Part shown: one piece after another, positions 25,057 to 38,600 of the stretch
Layout of the letters: every line of letters begins with the position of its first letter
Position numbering within the stretch: position 1 is the first letter of the stretch
Assembly: GCA_905250075.1 (NCBI GenBank)
Contig: CAJNOP010000035.1
Span: 1,152,679-1,216,678, forward strand
Reading direction: 5' to 3'
DNA length: 64,000 nt
Origin: Rotaria sp. Silwood1
Lineage: Eukaryota > Rotifera > Eurotatoria > Philodinida > Philodinidae
Position numbers and translations under genes: made by a program
The notes under the pieces: model-generated
The model's database searches: none
Seen by the model: only the letters and a program-made list of their open reading frames with translations
What the model was told of the DNA's origin: nothing

Positions 25057-28000
25057 TAACATTATTATTATTATTAACAGAATTTTTATGTAACCATTCC
25101 CATTCTTCTCTATAAAGATTAATGAAATAAAATTTAAAGAAATAAATGAAAATCATTGCTATGAACCTTGATACATTAGCTACAGAACGAATTCTTGTAC
25201 ATGGTAATGAACCGGGCATATATCTATTAACCATAACACGTACACAATCAACACTATTTTGCATTTTTAAATAAGCAACATATAAACCAGAATCAAGACG
25301 TCTCATTGATGCATGATAAAAATCAATCATATCCTTTAAGTTTGTTTTTTAAAATAAAAATTATTTTATATAAAAAAAAAAAAAATTTCTCAATAAATTA
25401 TTTTCATACCGGAAGTTTATCGGTGATTTGTTGAAGCGAAGTATTATTTGTTAATGATTCTGTTTCTTTGATTGTTTCAAAAAATTTAGCCATTGATACC
25501 CATTTTAAATTTGGTGGACAAATATTTGTTCGTGTATCAGTTGGATTATTTGATGATAAATCATTAATTAATACAAATGCTATATTTCCATCATTATCAC
25601 GAATATATGTATGATGAAGACGACCAAGATTATTTATTTCTTCTAATGTCTATAATAAAATATTTCTTGTTGTTTTTTCCTTTTTGTCTTAAAAAAAAAG
25701 AAAGAAATTATTTTTTTTTGTAACTTACTTGAAGTTCAATTGCAGCTTGAACAAGTTTCATTCGAAGATAAAATGTTGTTGCACTTGAACATCGTTCTAA
25801 ATCAGGTCTTAATGTTTTTAAATCATCCCAAACAAATGTTAATTTCATAAACCATTGAAAATCTCCTAATAAATTATGTCCATAATTTTCATCAACTTCA
25901 ACCATTGGTAGAACATCTTCATTTGTTACTAAAATTTTTTCACCATTTAACATAACTGATACTAAATATAGACCACTGAAAAAAATAGAAAATAAAAACA
26001 ATTTTTTCTAATTTTTTTTTTGTATATAAAAATTTTTACCGTTTCATTGTTTTAGCTAAACGAGGATAAAGTTGAAATAATTGTCGAAGATTTCGTCGAA
26101 GATTTCCATAACTTCGACGACGAGTTCTCATTGAATTTATAGGTGTTGTCATTTCAGGTGATTCTAAAGTTTTGTTTTTTTTAGAAAAGGAAAAAATTCC
26201 ATTGAGATTCATATATGTTTTTTTCTTCTTCTTCTTCTTCTTCTTAATTAACTATTGGATTAAGGGACATATTGTAAACAAATATAGCTTCTAAAATAAC
26301 TTTAAAGATGTACTTATTTTTAATTAATATATTTATAATACACAATGTAAAATGTTCTGTTTCTTTAGATTCTTAAATGTACTCAATTAAAGGTTAAAAA
26401 TAATAGATCGAAAAAACAAAATGTAACGACGAAAAAATAAAATGAGAAACTATCATGCAAAGTATTTATATACAAATAGTGACATAATTAGAATAAATTA
26501 TTCTTTTGATTGCTATAAACTATTTGAAAAAAACAGTATGAAATCTTATTAAATATTATTAGTAATATAATCTTCTTTGCTTTGATGTGGATTTCATATA
26601 TTCTATTCGATGTAAATCTAGAATTTAGTCACTGAATACTTACCATTTCCATCAAGAGTTCCATTATTTGTATAATAAGAATTTGATAATGTTGTGCCAA
26701 TAGCTCCACGTTCATTAATAATTTTTTCTGGTCGTATTTTATTAAGAATTTCTTCAAAACGTAAATCACATACATTTGGACGTGATGTTTTTGAAAATTC
26801 ACGCCAACCTATTTTATTTATTTTTAATAAAAATAAAAAAAGCAAAAGAAAATTCTTAATAATATGTTAAACAAAATTTAAAAAAAAAATAATTTTTTTT
26901 TTTTGAAGATATTTGAACTCACTTGATGGGACACAATAAGGTGGATTAGCAATAGCTGGTGGACCAAATCCACGTATATTTCCAGCTGATACACGTACAT
27001 AACATTTTTGTCCAATAGGTAAATCTCGAATAACATATTCACGAAGAAAACAGTTTTTAACAATATCACTATGTACAATACTATCGGGTGAAGAATTTTC
27101 ATCAAAATTTTCATTTGTACACCATTCAACTAATGAACAAAAAAAAATATATATAATCAAATTAAACAAAAAACAAAAATAAATTTATTTTCTTTTTCAT
27201 ACTTTTATATTTAATAACCATAGCTCCATTAGATCTATGTGGTTCATCATACGTTACAGTGATACTATTTGAACCAGTAACCATTAAGCGAACATTTGTT
27301 GGAGCATCCGGAATGCCTGAAAAATAAAAAAACTGAGAATACTTATGTTGAAGATTATTCATTCATCATTGGACATTCATCAAAAATGACTAAAAAGTTC
27401 GCTTATAGACGGAAATTAATTTCCAAGTAATTAATCACTACGATGGATTTATGACAGTTTCTTTCTTATTTTTGACATTGATAACTTACGTTTTTGATAT
27501 TTTTCTTGATGATAATAAAAGTCTTTGGATAAATTTGGTGTATTTAATGAAGATGCTGATGATGAAATAGTTTCAGCTGGAAGATTTTCACCAGAAAATG
27601 AAAGTTTTCGACGAGATTTTGTTATAAATCGAAGAGCAGTTTTAACAATTAACGCACGAGAACGAAACTTTTTATTACCATCCATTCTTTTTATGAAATA
27701 TTATATAAAAATATATTTATTCGCAATTAAGACTTCCACTCTTCTATCAGATTCGTGTGAAATAATATATGGAATGTCTATACTCGATTTTGCGTGTTAC
27801 GCTGTTGATCACACAAAACAGTAATATGCGAAAAACGATATACTGATGTGCTTAATACCTCGACAATAGTTTTTCTTCAACATTGAGATGAACGACGAAC
27901 AGAAACTGACAGAAAGATTGAGGAAAAAAAAAGAAGAAAAACAAATAATCTACTGTGAAGAAAAAGAATATAATCATATTCAACTTGATGAAAAGTAGTC

Positions 28001-28241
28001 ATGCTGCTTTAGTTACTGATTTAAGTCATGAGAATATGTAAGTAAAAGAGAAGAAAATGGCTTCCCGTAACGATTATCTTTCTCTCTATTCGTGTGGGTT
28101 AGAAAAGGATGTATTTTTTTGGCTTCATTTGTCACGGATCCTATTATGTTGATGAGATATAACTGACTAGAAGGTGAAAAACTAAAAACAGAACGAGTCC
28201 GAAAGAAATCTAATTAAACGAGAATATCATATATATGACCG

Positions 28242-28277
<36 letters not shown>

Positions 28278-31200
28278 AAGAGCAGCGAAGAGCGAAACAA
28301 AAAGAAAAGAAGAAAAAATACGTCATTATTGCGAACTATTTTGATTTCTATTCTTTTATTTTCTGTCGGGTCCCATCATTAAATAGCCCTATTATATTTT
28401 ATATTGATTGTTATAAAAAAAAAAAAAAAAAAAGAACCGTAACGGAAATGAGAAAATATAAAATAGTTGAACAGATGTGGTACTCCTTTTTTTTGTTTAT
28501 GTTCAACAATTTTTTTCTCAATTTGTTCTTTTTTTCTTTTTGTTCTCACCTGCTTGTTCATAATTATCTTTCATTTGTGTCAAAGTTAATGTACGTTGTT
28601 GATAAAATTGTTGCTGTTGTTGTTGTTGTATTTGTAATTGTTCTTGTTGGCCTTTACTTATTCGACGATGACGTTGTTGAGTGTCATTTGACGGTGATGA
28701 ACGACGTAACTAAATTCATTTATTATAAACACCTACGTTATATAAATATAACATACTTGAACATCATCCGTTGTTAATTTATTTGATGAAGATTTTTTTA
28801 TAGTTTCATCTGAATTTTGTTGAGAAAGAATTGTTAATTGATGACAAACACTTTGATAACGACATTCTTCAGGTTGAACTATAAATAATTATCAAATATA
28901 TTCAATAAATATGATCACATATTCTAATTGTTTATTATTATTATTATTATTTAAATTCTACATACTTTTAGAACTTTCTTCACCACCATATTCAACAAGA
29001 AGTCGAATCATTGGAATATTATTTAACATAATAGCTATATCTAATGGACACCAATCATATTCATTGTACCTATTGAAAATAGGAGAATAAATATTTTCTG
29101 TAGTTTGTTGAAAATATTTCTTTATTGAAAGTAAATAACACGATTAAGATTATTTCCGTTTTTTGTAGACTATCTGGTTGGTGATGTAAAGGATGTTAAA
29201 ATGTCATCAAGTTCCGTTAAAAACTAAGCAATCGATTTTTCTTAATCTCAATTTCCGTTTATAAAAAATATTTATAAGATAATCATATTATAAATGCAAA
29301 ACAAAATTCTTCACTTACGAATTAACAAGTTTTTCATTAACATGTAGAAGTTGTTTTGTTGCAAATAAATCTGAATCTTCAACAATTTGAAAAATATCTT
29401 TTTGTTTTTTGAAAAAAAAAAAAAGAACAAAAAATTAATTAACAATTCTTTTGTTTTTCATTACTTTCAGTAGATAATCTATTATTTGAATTACCAAATG
29501 GAGAAGCTGCACTTAATTTAAGTGTAGTACCACTTGGTGTATTTTTTAAATCAACAATTTTATTAAGTGAAATACTTCCAGTTGTATTACGTCGTCGAGA
29601 TAAATAAGATGTTAAGTCTAATTGTTGACTTTTTGATAAAATTGTATTTGGTGGTGATAATAATAAATTATCTTTAGTATCAACTATTTGTTTACAATTA
29701 TTTGAAGATGATGAATTTGACCATGAATGTTTTGGTGTTGTTGGTGTTGTTATTCGTCGACCACCACCAGCATAATTACTAAGATTAATAAATAATTATT
29801 AAAAACAAGAAAAAAATCTTAAAATCATTGTCATGTGAAGAATGCTCAATAAATTAAATTTAATGTAAATTGATATTAAATGCTCTTATTGTGACAGACA
29901 AATGAAAGAAAAACGGAAGAAGAATGAATAAAAGAAAAAAAAAAAAAAAAGTGAAACAATTTAGAGAAATCTAAAAACTCTACTCGAGAATACTAATTAG
30001 TTCAAATTGGTTTTTTTCCACAGACAAAAAACAAAAAAAAAAGAAATGAATATTGAGTGAATCTTTTAATTTTTATCGATATGATTTTATTATTAGTAAA
30101 CACTTACTGAAGTATATCATTTGATTGAGAGGCACTATCATCAGACTAAAATTAAATTTTTGAAAATTCATTAAGATTTTCTTTTTCTTTTGTTATTATA
30201 ATAACTTACAGATATTCCTGTTGAACAAGGACGAGTTTTAGGACTAAATTGTCGAAAAAGTAATTTTTGAATTAGATTTGGACTTGACGATGGAATTTGA
30301 CTTTTCCCATCATCTTTATTAAAATAAAACAAAAAAAAAAAAAAATAGAAAAAAGAAAAATATTTTATTTTTAATTAACCTGTTGATGATGCATTTGAAT
30401 CTCCAGTTGGTAATTCAAGTTTAACAAGAGAAAAACGTCTTGTACCACCATGACGTATTCGATTCATTGGTGTTGATTTAGAAGATTCGAGATTATTTTC
30501 ATCAGGTAGAACTTCGTCAGATGATATATCACACGTTGTTGATTTACGGAACCGACGTCTAAAAAAGAAACTCCTTTTTAAATATATGATTTAGTTCTTA
30601 TATGCAATTCATCATCGTCATTACCACCTCTCGTTCGGTTCCTCAAATTTTTTTTTTTTCTTTCTTTCTCTCTTCATGTTTATTCAGGTTATAATAATAG
30701 AACAAGGAAAAGAAGATGTCAATTCAATGAAGGTAGTCAACAACTCAAATTATATCAACTAACAAACATCTTTAATGAGTCAAAATGATCAGGCCACTCA
30801 AGTGTAATGTCATATAGAAAAAGAGAAAAAAAAGAGACGTCTATGTTTTCAATATTAGCTATGATTAGTTATCAAGTTAGAAAAATCGTATATGTATTGT
30901 TTAATTGCATACCTAACGAGTCGATATTTCTAAGAAGAAAAATATCAATAGTTTTGTGAACGTAAATGTCATATATATCGTATATGTTACTGATAGTTTC
31001 AACCTGTTTGTCATCAAGTTTAACTTATTGTTGGATATCATGTCATTTAACTCTACTAATAAATTATATTATATCCTTGTCTAAGATCAATTTCTATCAT
31101 CGATCATAACAATTTCATTAACAATTCTATTTATATATATTAAAAAAAAATTCATCTGAATTGATAGAAAAAGGATTTTCTTTCAATAAATGAAAATATC

Positions 31201-34200
31201 TGCAAAGACTATAATGAGATACAAAAACTCACAAATATTTGCTATCTAATACCTCCTGGAAATTGAGAAAACGGAGAGAAAAAAAAAAAAAGAATCTATC
31301 GAACGAACAACGATGTGCTGATAATAATTTGTATGTATGAATATCTAACGATCTGTCATTCTAAAGCTTTTTTTCTTATCGATGATAAAACAAGCATTTG
31401 CTGACTCCTAAATGAATGCATTAGCTCTTAACATAGAAATAATGAAATATGACTAGTTGTTTTAGTGCAAAGAATATCTTTTAAAAGGGTACTCAAGTGA
31501 AGGAGATTGAGTTCGATGATGATAATAAAAGACTTCATATTATATTCTTTTCGAAGATTTGACAATATTGATCCCTTAGAATAATTATTTTCATCGAAAT
31601 TCATACAGTCTAAATGATAATGTGCATTCATTTCACTTTTTTTTTTCTCATTAATCGACTGAAAGCAATCTCCGGAGATTGTCTTCAGATCTTATATATA
31701 TTGATATATATATATATATAAATTGACTTGATTATTGAAGATGACGGACGAGAAAAAAAAATTTTTTAATAACAAATCGAGAAAAAAAAAACCGACCTTA
31801 AAATATTATGTTGTCTTGTTAGAGCCAACATTTGTCGACATCGATTACGAAAACGATGTATATTTGAAGGTCGTTTCGGTTTATGCTCAATATCAGATGA
31901 TGATGATGATGATAATGGTATATCCATATTAGTTATTAGAAAAAAAAATAAAACGAAAGGTAATAGAAAAACGATGTGCGTAGTTTTTCTTTGTTTTTAT
32001 CAAGTTGTTATTTCCGTTATTGTTGCTGTTGTCATATTTATTATCATATATTTGTTAAAGAAAAAAAAAAATACGTCCGGTGTGATGATAATGTTCATCA
32101 ATGATGTAAGCCGAAGGAGATAAATGATGAGAAAACAACATATGCAAACATTCAATGTTAGTAGTAAGGCTATTAACGACAACAAGTGGATTTCCGACAA
32201 GTGAAGAACATGTGTGTATATGTTGATGATGAACGAGTGTGGATGAAATGAAAGCGTTTTAGCGTGAACAAATGTTTTTGCCGTCTAATCGCGTCTCATT
32301 GTCACGACTATCAGACTTATAGAAATAAAAAGAGATCGAGCATAGTTTTTATATGCAAAAGAGATAGAGTTTGTTTGAAGATGAGACTAAGAGAGATAGA
32401 AAAACAAAAAGAGAGAAAGGAAATATCTAAATATGCACGCATTTTCTATTTAGACTTTTTTTTTTTTTTGTTTCTTCTTCTTCTTCTTCTTTTTATCGCT
32501 TAAAATAAGTTTTTTTTTATGTCATTAAATGAAAAAAAGAAGCTTGTTAGTTTTTTTTTTTCTCTTCTTCTTTTTAATTCAACTTCGAACATGATTGAGC
32601 AATAAAAGCATGATTTAAATAGTAAAGAAGATATAGATTTTATTTTCTCATTATTTATTATCGTATCTTCAATCTTATACATTTTCAATCCCTTGACGAT
32701 AAGATGTGATGTGATTAACTATAGAATATAAAAAAATAAAGAAGCGAGTAAATACAAGTGATGTTCATCATTCATTCAGATGATAATGACAATCTTTTTC
32801 TTTTTTAATAAAAATTAATTTATATATGAAATATTTGATTGGATTATATGAGAATATTTATCTGACACCTACATTATTTTGACTAAGAATCATCTATCTT
32901 TGTCATTCTAACTGATGAGAATAGAAACTCTTTTTTTTTTTACCATATTTTTATCATAAGAACAAAAAAAGAGAACATCAAAACACATGATTTTTTATCA
33001 ATTATTTTTATATAAAAACACATTCACAAAGGAGAAAACCAAAAACATATATATATATATCTGTAAACTACTTAGCTCACTATGTTCTTATGATTTATTA
33101 TTCAAGCAAGAAAAAATAAGAACATTATCGTTAATCTATAATCGATTCTTATAGACTCACAAGATCTCTCTTCCACTCTTTATGTAATGGACATGTATGT
33201 TTATATATGTTCCTCAAAAAAAAACACATATACATATCAAATAAAAAGAATGTATGCTAGATTATCATCGATGTCATAGTACTACCCGTGACATGTCATA
33301 TATTCTTATATAGGTTTATTATATTTTTACTTTACCTTAACAAAAATGTTGTTGTTGAATCATATATGAAGGTGAATTTGATTATTAAATTTTCGTTTCA
33401 TCGCTTATCTTCTCTTCGAATTATTAGGACATAGAATATGGAAGATATCGACAAAATCTGGAAATAATATTTCTTTTTTTTTTTTTTTTTTTGTTTTTTC
33501 TTCTTCGTATAAACTACATAATATGTACAAGACGAATGCCAACGCTGGCCAATATCAAACAGCCAATCAGTTAGTCAATCAGTCAACTAGCTGTGAATGT
33601 CAACAATAGTAACTACAGGAATAACAAAGCACCATAGAGTCGAACGACCATTAATCTATCTTCCTCTTTATTTTGATGTTTATATCAGCCAAAATACAAA
33701 CGTGTATGTGCGTGCATGCTAAGGGTCAAGCATTGTTTCTCGTTTATGCTTCGGCACATATTCCAGAATAATACAAATGTTTATATATATATATATTCAA
33801 GTAACATATGAAGAAATTTTTCTTTTAAATCAAAACAAAAAGGAAATTGTAGAGAAATCTGATTACATTCAATATGATTAATGAAATCATTATGTCATTT
33901 TCTTTCTTTTTTTTTTCTGTCATACGAGAAGAACGTGTGGTATTAATAGTCGTATGATAATATACTTTATGTCCTTAGGGAAAGTCCTTTTGTTCTCTAT
34001 TATCGTTTAATCATAACCATAATATTTCAAAGTTTGTTGTCTCTCTATGTATCATTATGATAAATAAAGAAAAAAAAAAACAAAAAAACTGAACTAAACT
34101 AGTGATCTAGTTAGTCAACATCGAAACATATAGTAGCATGACAATCATCACTATTCAATCGTTTCTCTTCATTGAGATCGAGTGTAGCTACGTCAACTTA

Positions 34201-35661
34201 TATCGATAATTCAAGGCTTTCTTCTCTTTTCCGTCATCACATCAAGGCAATATATATTCTTAATCATCAATTGCGTCATCCTAAAGGCAGTTAGTCAGAC
34301 AATGATCGATAGACAAGCAGCTACGTGCCATTTAATTGATATAGAGAAATTCATCCAAACATGTGCATAAACAAATCTTAAAAGTCAAATGACTAGACTC
34401 ATCATCAAGGATACTTACCTAGCTATCAGAATACGAATATCTACACAATATGTATATATATATATATAAATAGCCTTCAAAAAGAAAAAAAAAAAAGTTT
34501 TTTTGGTTGCTCACGTACATTTGATAATCTTTTGATGACGAGACAGTCTGCCACCTAGATATCTATTAACTTCAAGCAAATCTAATAAAACGAGACGTTA
34601 CCGATAGATGAAGACAAGAAAATCAAGATAGATGAATGGTGTGAATTCATATTACTCTATTGTCATCAATAGAATTATGATCTACTAGTTTTTACTCAAT
34701 GATCGTTTGAGAATATACAGGAAATCCTACTTATTATACTCTTTTGTTTTTTAACAACTAGACAACATTTTAAATATGCTTTTATTCTATTCAGTAACAT
34801 ATTTATCACTTTTTCTTTTTTTTTATATTCATTAATAAAAATGTCTATTGCTTTGTTACAAAAAACTTTTATTCATAGAACAATAATAATAAAAGAGAAA
34901 TATCGTGTTAATCATTTTTTTTTTTATAATATTATAGTGTTGTTTATTAATTGATGTTGTTAGTATAGATTGAATAGTACATCCGTAGTTTATTGATACG
35001 TATATCAAATACAATACTTTGTAAAATCATTTTTCTTTTTCTTTTTTTTACGCTTTACAAACATACAAAACAATATATTAGAAAAAAAAAAGAAAAAACC
35101 TTATGTTTATTCTATAAAAATATATATTCATTTTTATAAAGCACTTGTCTCAAAATGAATAAAAACGTTCTTACCTTATAGACAAAAACAAAAAAATAAA
35201 ATGAAAGAATTTCTATTCACATCTCTATTTTCTCATGAACTGTCTATGAATATTTCTTTCTATTTTATATATATATATGAAAGAGAAAAAAAAAAGAAAA
35301 GCAATCTACAAGATTTTCAATTAACTGACCTTTTATTGTTCGTGACAGTTGCTGTTGATCGTGTCGTTCGGGAATTTTTGCTACGAATACTATCACGCAC
35401 ATGCCGAAAGCCACCATTGCCAATGGCATAACCTAGTTCTTGATGTTCCTCAACACCACCAAATGAAGCTCGTTTTTTAGCATTCATTAAAAGAGTAGTA
35501 TTCGGAGAACGAAATAACATAAGTGATGAACGACGATGTAATAAAGAACTTCGTTTTTTATGATGATTTTCATTCATGTTTGATGAAGATAAATGAAAAT
35601 GAGATTTTAAATGTTCTTGCCACCATCGATATAATTTTATCCAATTATCTGTTGCTGACAT
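23137..35661 (-). CDS. ANKFN1: ANKFN1 / wide awake homologue (ankyrin repeats plus fibronectin III)
   Basis: 20 coding exons, listed 5' to 3' on the minus strand: 35330-35661, 30380-30558, 30210-30313, 30108-30145, 29465-29778, 29319-29397, 28966-29069, 28757-28878, 28550-28709, 27490-27576, 27203-27316, 26923-27129, 26644-26808, 26040-26163, 25729-25975, 25410-25649, 25167-25333, 24919-25109, 24185-24391, 23137-24113. They sum to 1386 codons with every phase closing. Residues 1-320 are disordered and Ser/Arg-rich. Ankyrin-type helices lie at about 323-383 (DWCPLDIAIMLNNIPMIRLL). The FN3 domain spans about 507-613 (IPDAPTNVRLMVTGSNSITV, then FGPPAIAN). The long conserved ANKFN1 C-terminal region follows, with GLYLVSVMLNGEKILVTNED, LDSGLYVAYLK and CAQQTQREAF...LDDIWRS. 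Its end could be a ubiquitin-like RA fold (inference). The fly gene wide awake and mouse Nmf9/Ankfn1 act in neurons, in sleep timing and vestibular function. Confidence 0.96.
24919..25109 (-). other. ANKFN1: ANKFN1 exon 18 with Asn/Asp homopolymer insert
   Basis: After the conserved EEWEWLHKNS the exon runs into a tract of about 13 Asn, one Val, and then Asp residues, encoded by AAT and GAT repeats, before conserved sequence resumes at KIQFQEAAKDL. It is a microsatellite-derived low-complexity insertion inside an otherwise conserved region. Confidence 0.85.
27490..27685 (-). CDS. ANKFN1: ANKFN1 exon 10, long form: possible internal first exon
   Basis: This exon has two possible 5' ends. An internal acceptor (CTTCCAG, boundary at 27576) fits the phase of exon 9 exactly. 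The open frame also extends upstream to an ATG at 27685 (MDGNKKFRSRALIVKTALRF), preceded by an AAAAAG acceptor, but that acceptor would not join exon 9 in phase. The upstream extension reads as real basic coding sequence. It would start a 944-residue isoform that lacks the ankyrin repeats but keeps FN3 and the C-terminal region. Confidence 0.5.
28248..28272. repeat. (AG)n microsatellite
   Basis: About 25 nt of pure AG repeat lie inside the ANKFN1 intron between exons 9 and 10 (27577-28549). Confidence 0.95.
31797..31927 (-). CDS. ANKFN1: Alternative first coding exon (1b) of ANKFN1
   Basis: An ATG at 31927 opens 43 codons plus two bases (MDIPLSSSSSSDIEHKPKRP, then IHRFRNRCRQMLALTRQHN), followed by a GTCGGT donor. 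The phase (2) and the last two bases (AG) are the same as those of exon 1a at 35330, so either can join exon 2 at 30558. Both encode short basic leaders. The exon lies in the 4.8 kb intron of the 1a transcript. Using 1b instead of 1a gives 1318 residues. A separate promoter upstream of 31927 is inferred. Confidence 0.72.
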
Positions 35662-38600
35662 ATTCGAGTAAATAAGAAATAAACTAAAAAAAAAAAAGAA
35701 ACCAAAACAAAGGTATTTTATACAAAAGAAAAAGATAATTCATTGTTCTTTTTTTTTTTTTGTGACGATCGGTGACGAATGAATAGTGATACGATGTTTC
35801 TTTTTTATCGTTGTTCTTTCCGGTTTCTTTTGTCATCAATGTATATAGAAAAAAAAAGAAAAAGAAGAACAAGAAGAAAAGGCTATATAGTCAGAGTAAT
35901 CGACAGTGATGACAAGCGAGAAACAGTTCAATACACATCTATACTCTCATCATCATCATCTCTATACATATAACACACAACTTCTTAGTGCACATAATTG
36001 CTACTCGTGTCGACAATACGCCAAGAGCAATGAGAGAGAAAGACGCAAACATAAATCAGAAGTGACGCATTCCTTCACTACATACTAAGAGGCCTGTTTA
36101 AAAAAAAGAAAGGCAAAATTTAGCTACAGTAATAAATTATTTAGAAATGCGCATATGACCTTCATGTTAGTCGCGCAAGATTGAATCATTTTTGAATTGA
36201 ACTTGAATAGAAAAAGAAGTCATGTGAAATAAAAAGAAAGAAAGAAAAAAAAACCTGAGTTCCTTCCGATGTAGAAAAAAATAGAGAAGCAATAAGAGTA
36301 AAGTTAGCGCTTGTAACTAAGAACGTGTAGGCGGATCGTTTCATATCAGAAATAAGTAGAGAAGAATAATTACATCAGAACACCAATCGTTAGTCGACCA
36401 AATAATGAACGGAACAAAGCCGGACGTTTAAATCTATTTCCTCTTTTTTTTTCCAAAACTAAAGATAAACTGTCCTTCAGCCTACATACATGCATCTTTT
36501 ATGACAGATGAGAATCAAAAACTGATAGAAGGTTCAGGGCACAAGAAATAGAGGTGTCGACCTTTGGTCTGTTTGATATCGAATTATTGTCTTTCATATC
36601 AACCAAAGAAACAGATGGATACAATGTTAATTGTGCCAATAAATAACATTACAAACAAGTTGGGATCAAGGCGAATAAGGAAAAAAAAAAGAATGCAATC
36701 TATATGTGGATTTATGATATCTATAATTCGGATTGCATGTATATATGCGTGTTGACGACTATTTTCATCACGAAAAAAAAACCAATGAGGCCAATAAGCT
36801 CAACTTGGTTTAATCCTTCTTCTTTTCTCACATAAAAACTTCTATCGCTTGAATAATTACATACAGATATATATATATGCTCCTAAAAATAGTAAAACAT
36901 CGCTTTCTTACATAAACACCGATAACGTCAACAAGCAAATATTTCGTGCTTGTCGATTTGACAGGAAAAAGACTAGACAAATCTTAATCACTAAAGATTA
37001 TTATTCTTGCTTATCTCTCATAAAAGAAAACGTTTTTCTACTAATTATCTTTATTATGAAGAAGCAAAAACATATTGTCATTGCTTGGAATAAAAAAGAC
37101 GTTAAAGATGAATCATGATTATGACGTACTTACTCAAGGTTCTATGACGAATCAATTGAAAGTTATATATATGATACTTTATCATGACTATGTTCTATAG
37201 AAAAATTGTTAATTAGTTTCAAGTCGATTTTGTAAATTATTGAATAGGAAATCTTGGAATGCATTTCTCTAGTTACATATACTTCAGTTTTTGCACGCAA
37301 ACTACCTATGCTTTGTTACTTTTTAATATTTAACAATATATACATATATATTGATTTATTTATTTAAAAAAAAACCAATTATTAGTTCTTCGGACAAGAT
37401 CATTATGAATTTATGAATTATGTGACACAGAATTCAGTACATTTCTGTTTTATTATAACAAAAATATACTTTATATGTCATACAATGACATTGAATGAGC
37501 AGTTGGTTATTTATTTTATCTCAAACAATTAATATGGTTTTTTTTTAATCATAAATGGTAAGATGAGAAAAGTTTCCTGTTTAACGATTCATTAATATCA
37601 TATGTTAGTCACTATAATGACTATAAAACAACGTATATTAACACAATCGTATATAAGTGAAAATATTTTCAATAATTATTAATCATCAATTAGTAATACA
37701 TATTGACATATTAGTGCAATGTGTATTTTTTATAATTTCATAATGGTATTTTCAAACGATCACACGATTGATAGAATGAAAATTGATGGGTATTTTAGTG
37801 ACCTTCAATCTATCCGATTATTGATGAAATCCCAAATGGTATTATTAACTCTCAACAAAGTCTATAGCCAGAGGATAAATGACAAAAGCTTAAAGTCAAC
37901 AACATATATATATATAAACGCATATGAGTACTTGTGTCTTCATAGCAATTACTTTCTTTTTTTTTTTGTCTATTTAATATTTGTAGGAACGACTCATACA
38001 TAAAGAATGAGTTACTTTTTATGTTCTTGAAAAATTTTTAGAAAAAATAATTTTAAAATCTAAAAATATAATAAAATTTTGACCCTCTTACACATTAAAT
38101 TAATTATGTAAAAAAAAAAAACATGATGTTTTCATATGTAAAGAATCAAATTCAAAACGGATGCAAAACTCGAGAATATACTCTATAACATCTTTCTTAT
38201 GTTTTCTTTTTGCTTCACTTAGAATTAGTTTAATTAAAACTTTCTTTTGTTATTTTGATCGGATTCATTTGCATTACACATTTTTTTAATGATATATTAA
38301 ATTAACATAATTGTTTGTTATCAAATCTATCTAATTGAAAATAAAAATCAAATTTAATTTAAATTTATTTTCTAATATCATTCTTATTTATGAATATTGA
38401 AGTGTATATCGTAATATACTAGACTTCTTGTACTATAAAAGTTTCCTGTCTAACGTCATATTTCAACATGCATTGTTAAATTTAAATTGAATTATTGAAA
38501 ATTCCTTTTTTAATTAATTTGATAAAGAATAGTTTTTAATTTCTAACTTCAAATTTTCACAAAAAACGAACTCAAGTTTTCATGAAAATTTTTGACAAAT

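Noticed and set aside
27525-27824. 99-codon plus-strand frame
   Set aside because: It is antisense to ANKFN1 exon 10, whose frame and splice sites are convincing.
28235-28777. 180-codon plus-strand frame
   Set aside because: It starts in an AG microsatellite, crosses poly-A and runs antisense through ANKFN1 exon 9. The minus strand carries the real, phase-consistent exon.
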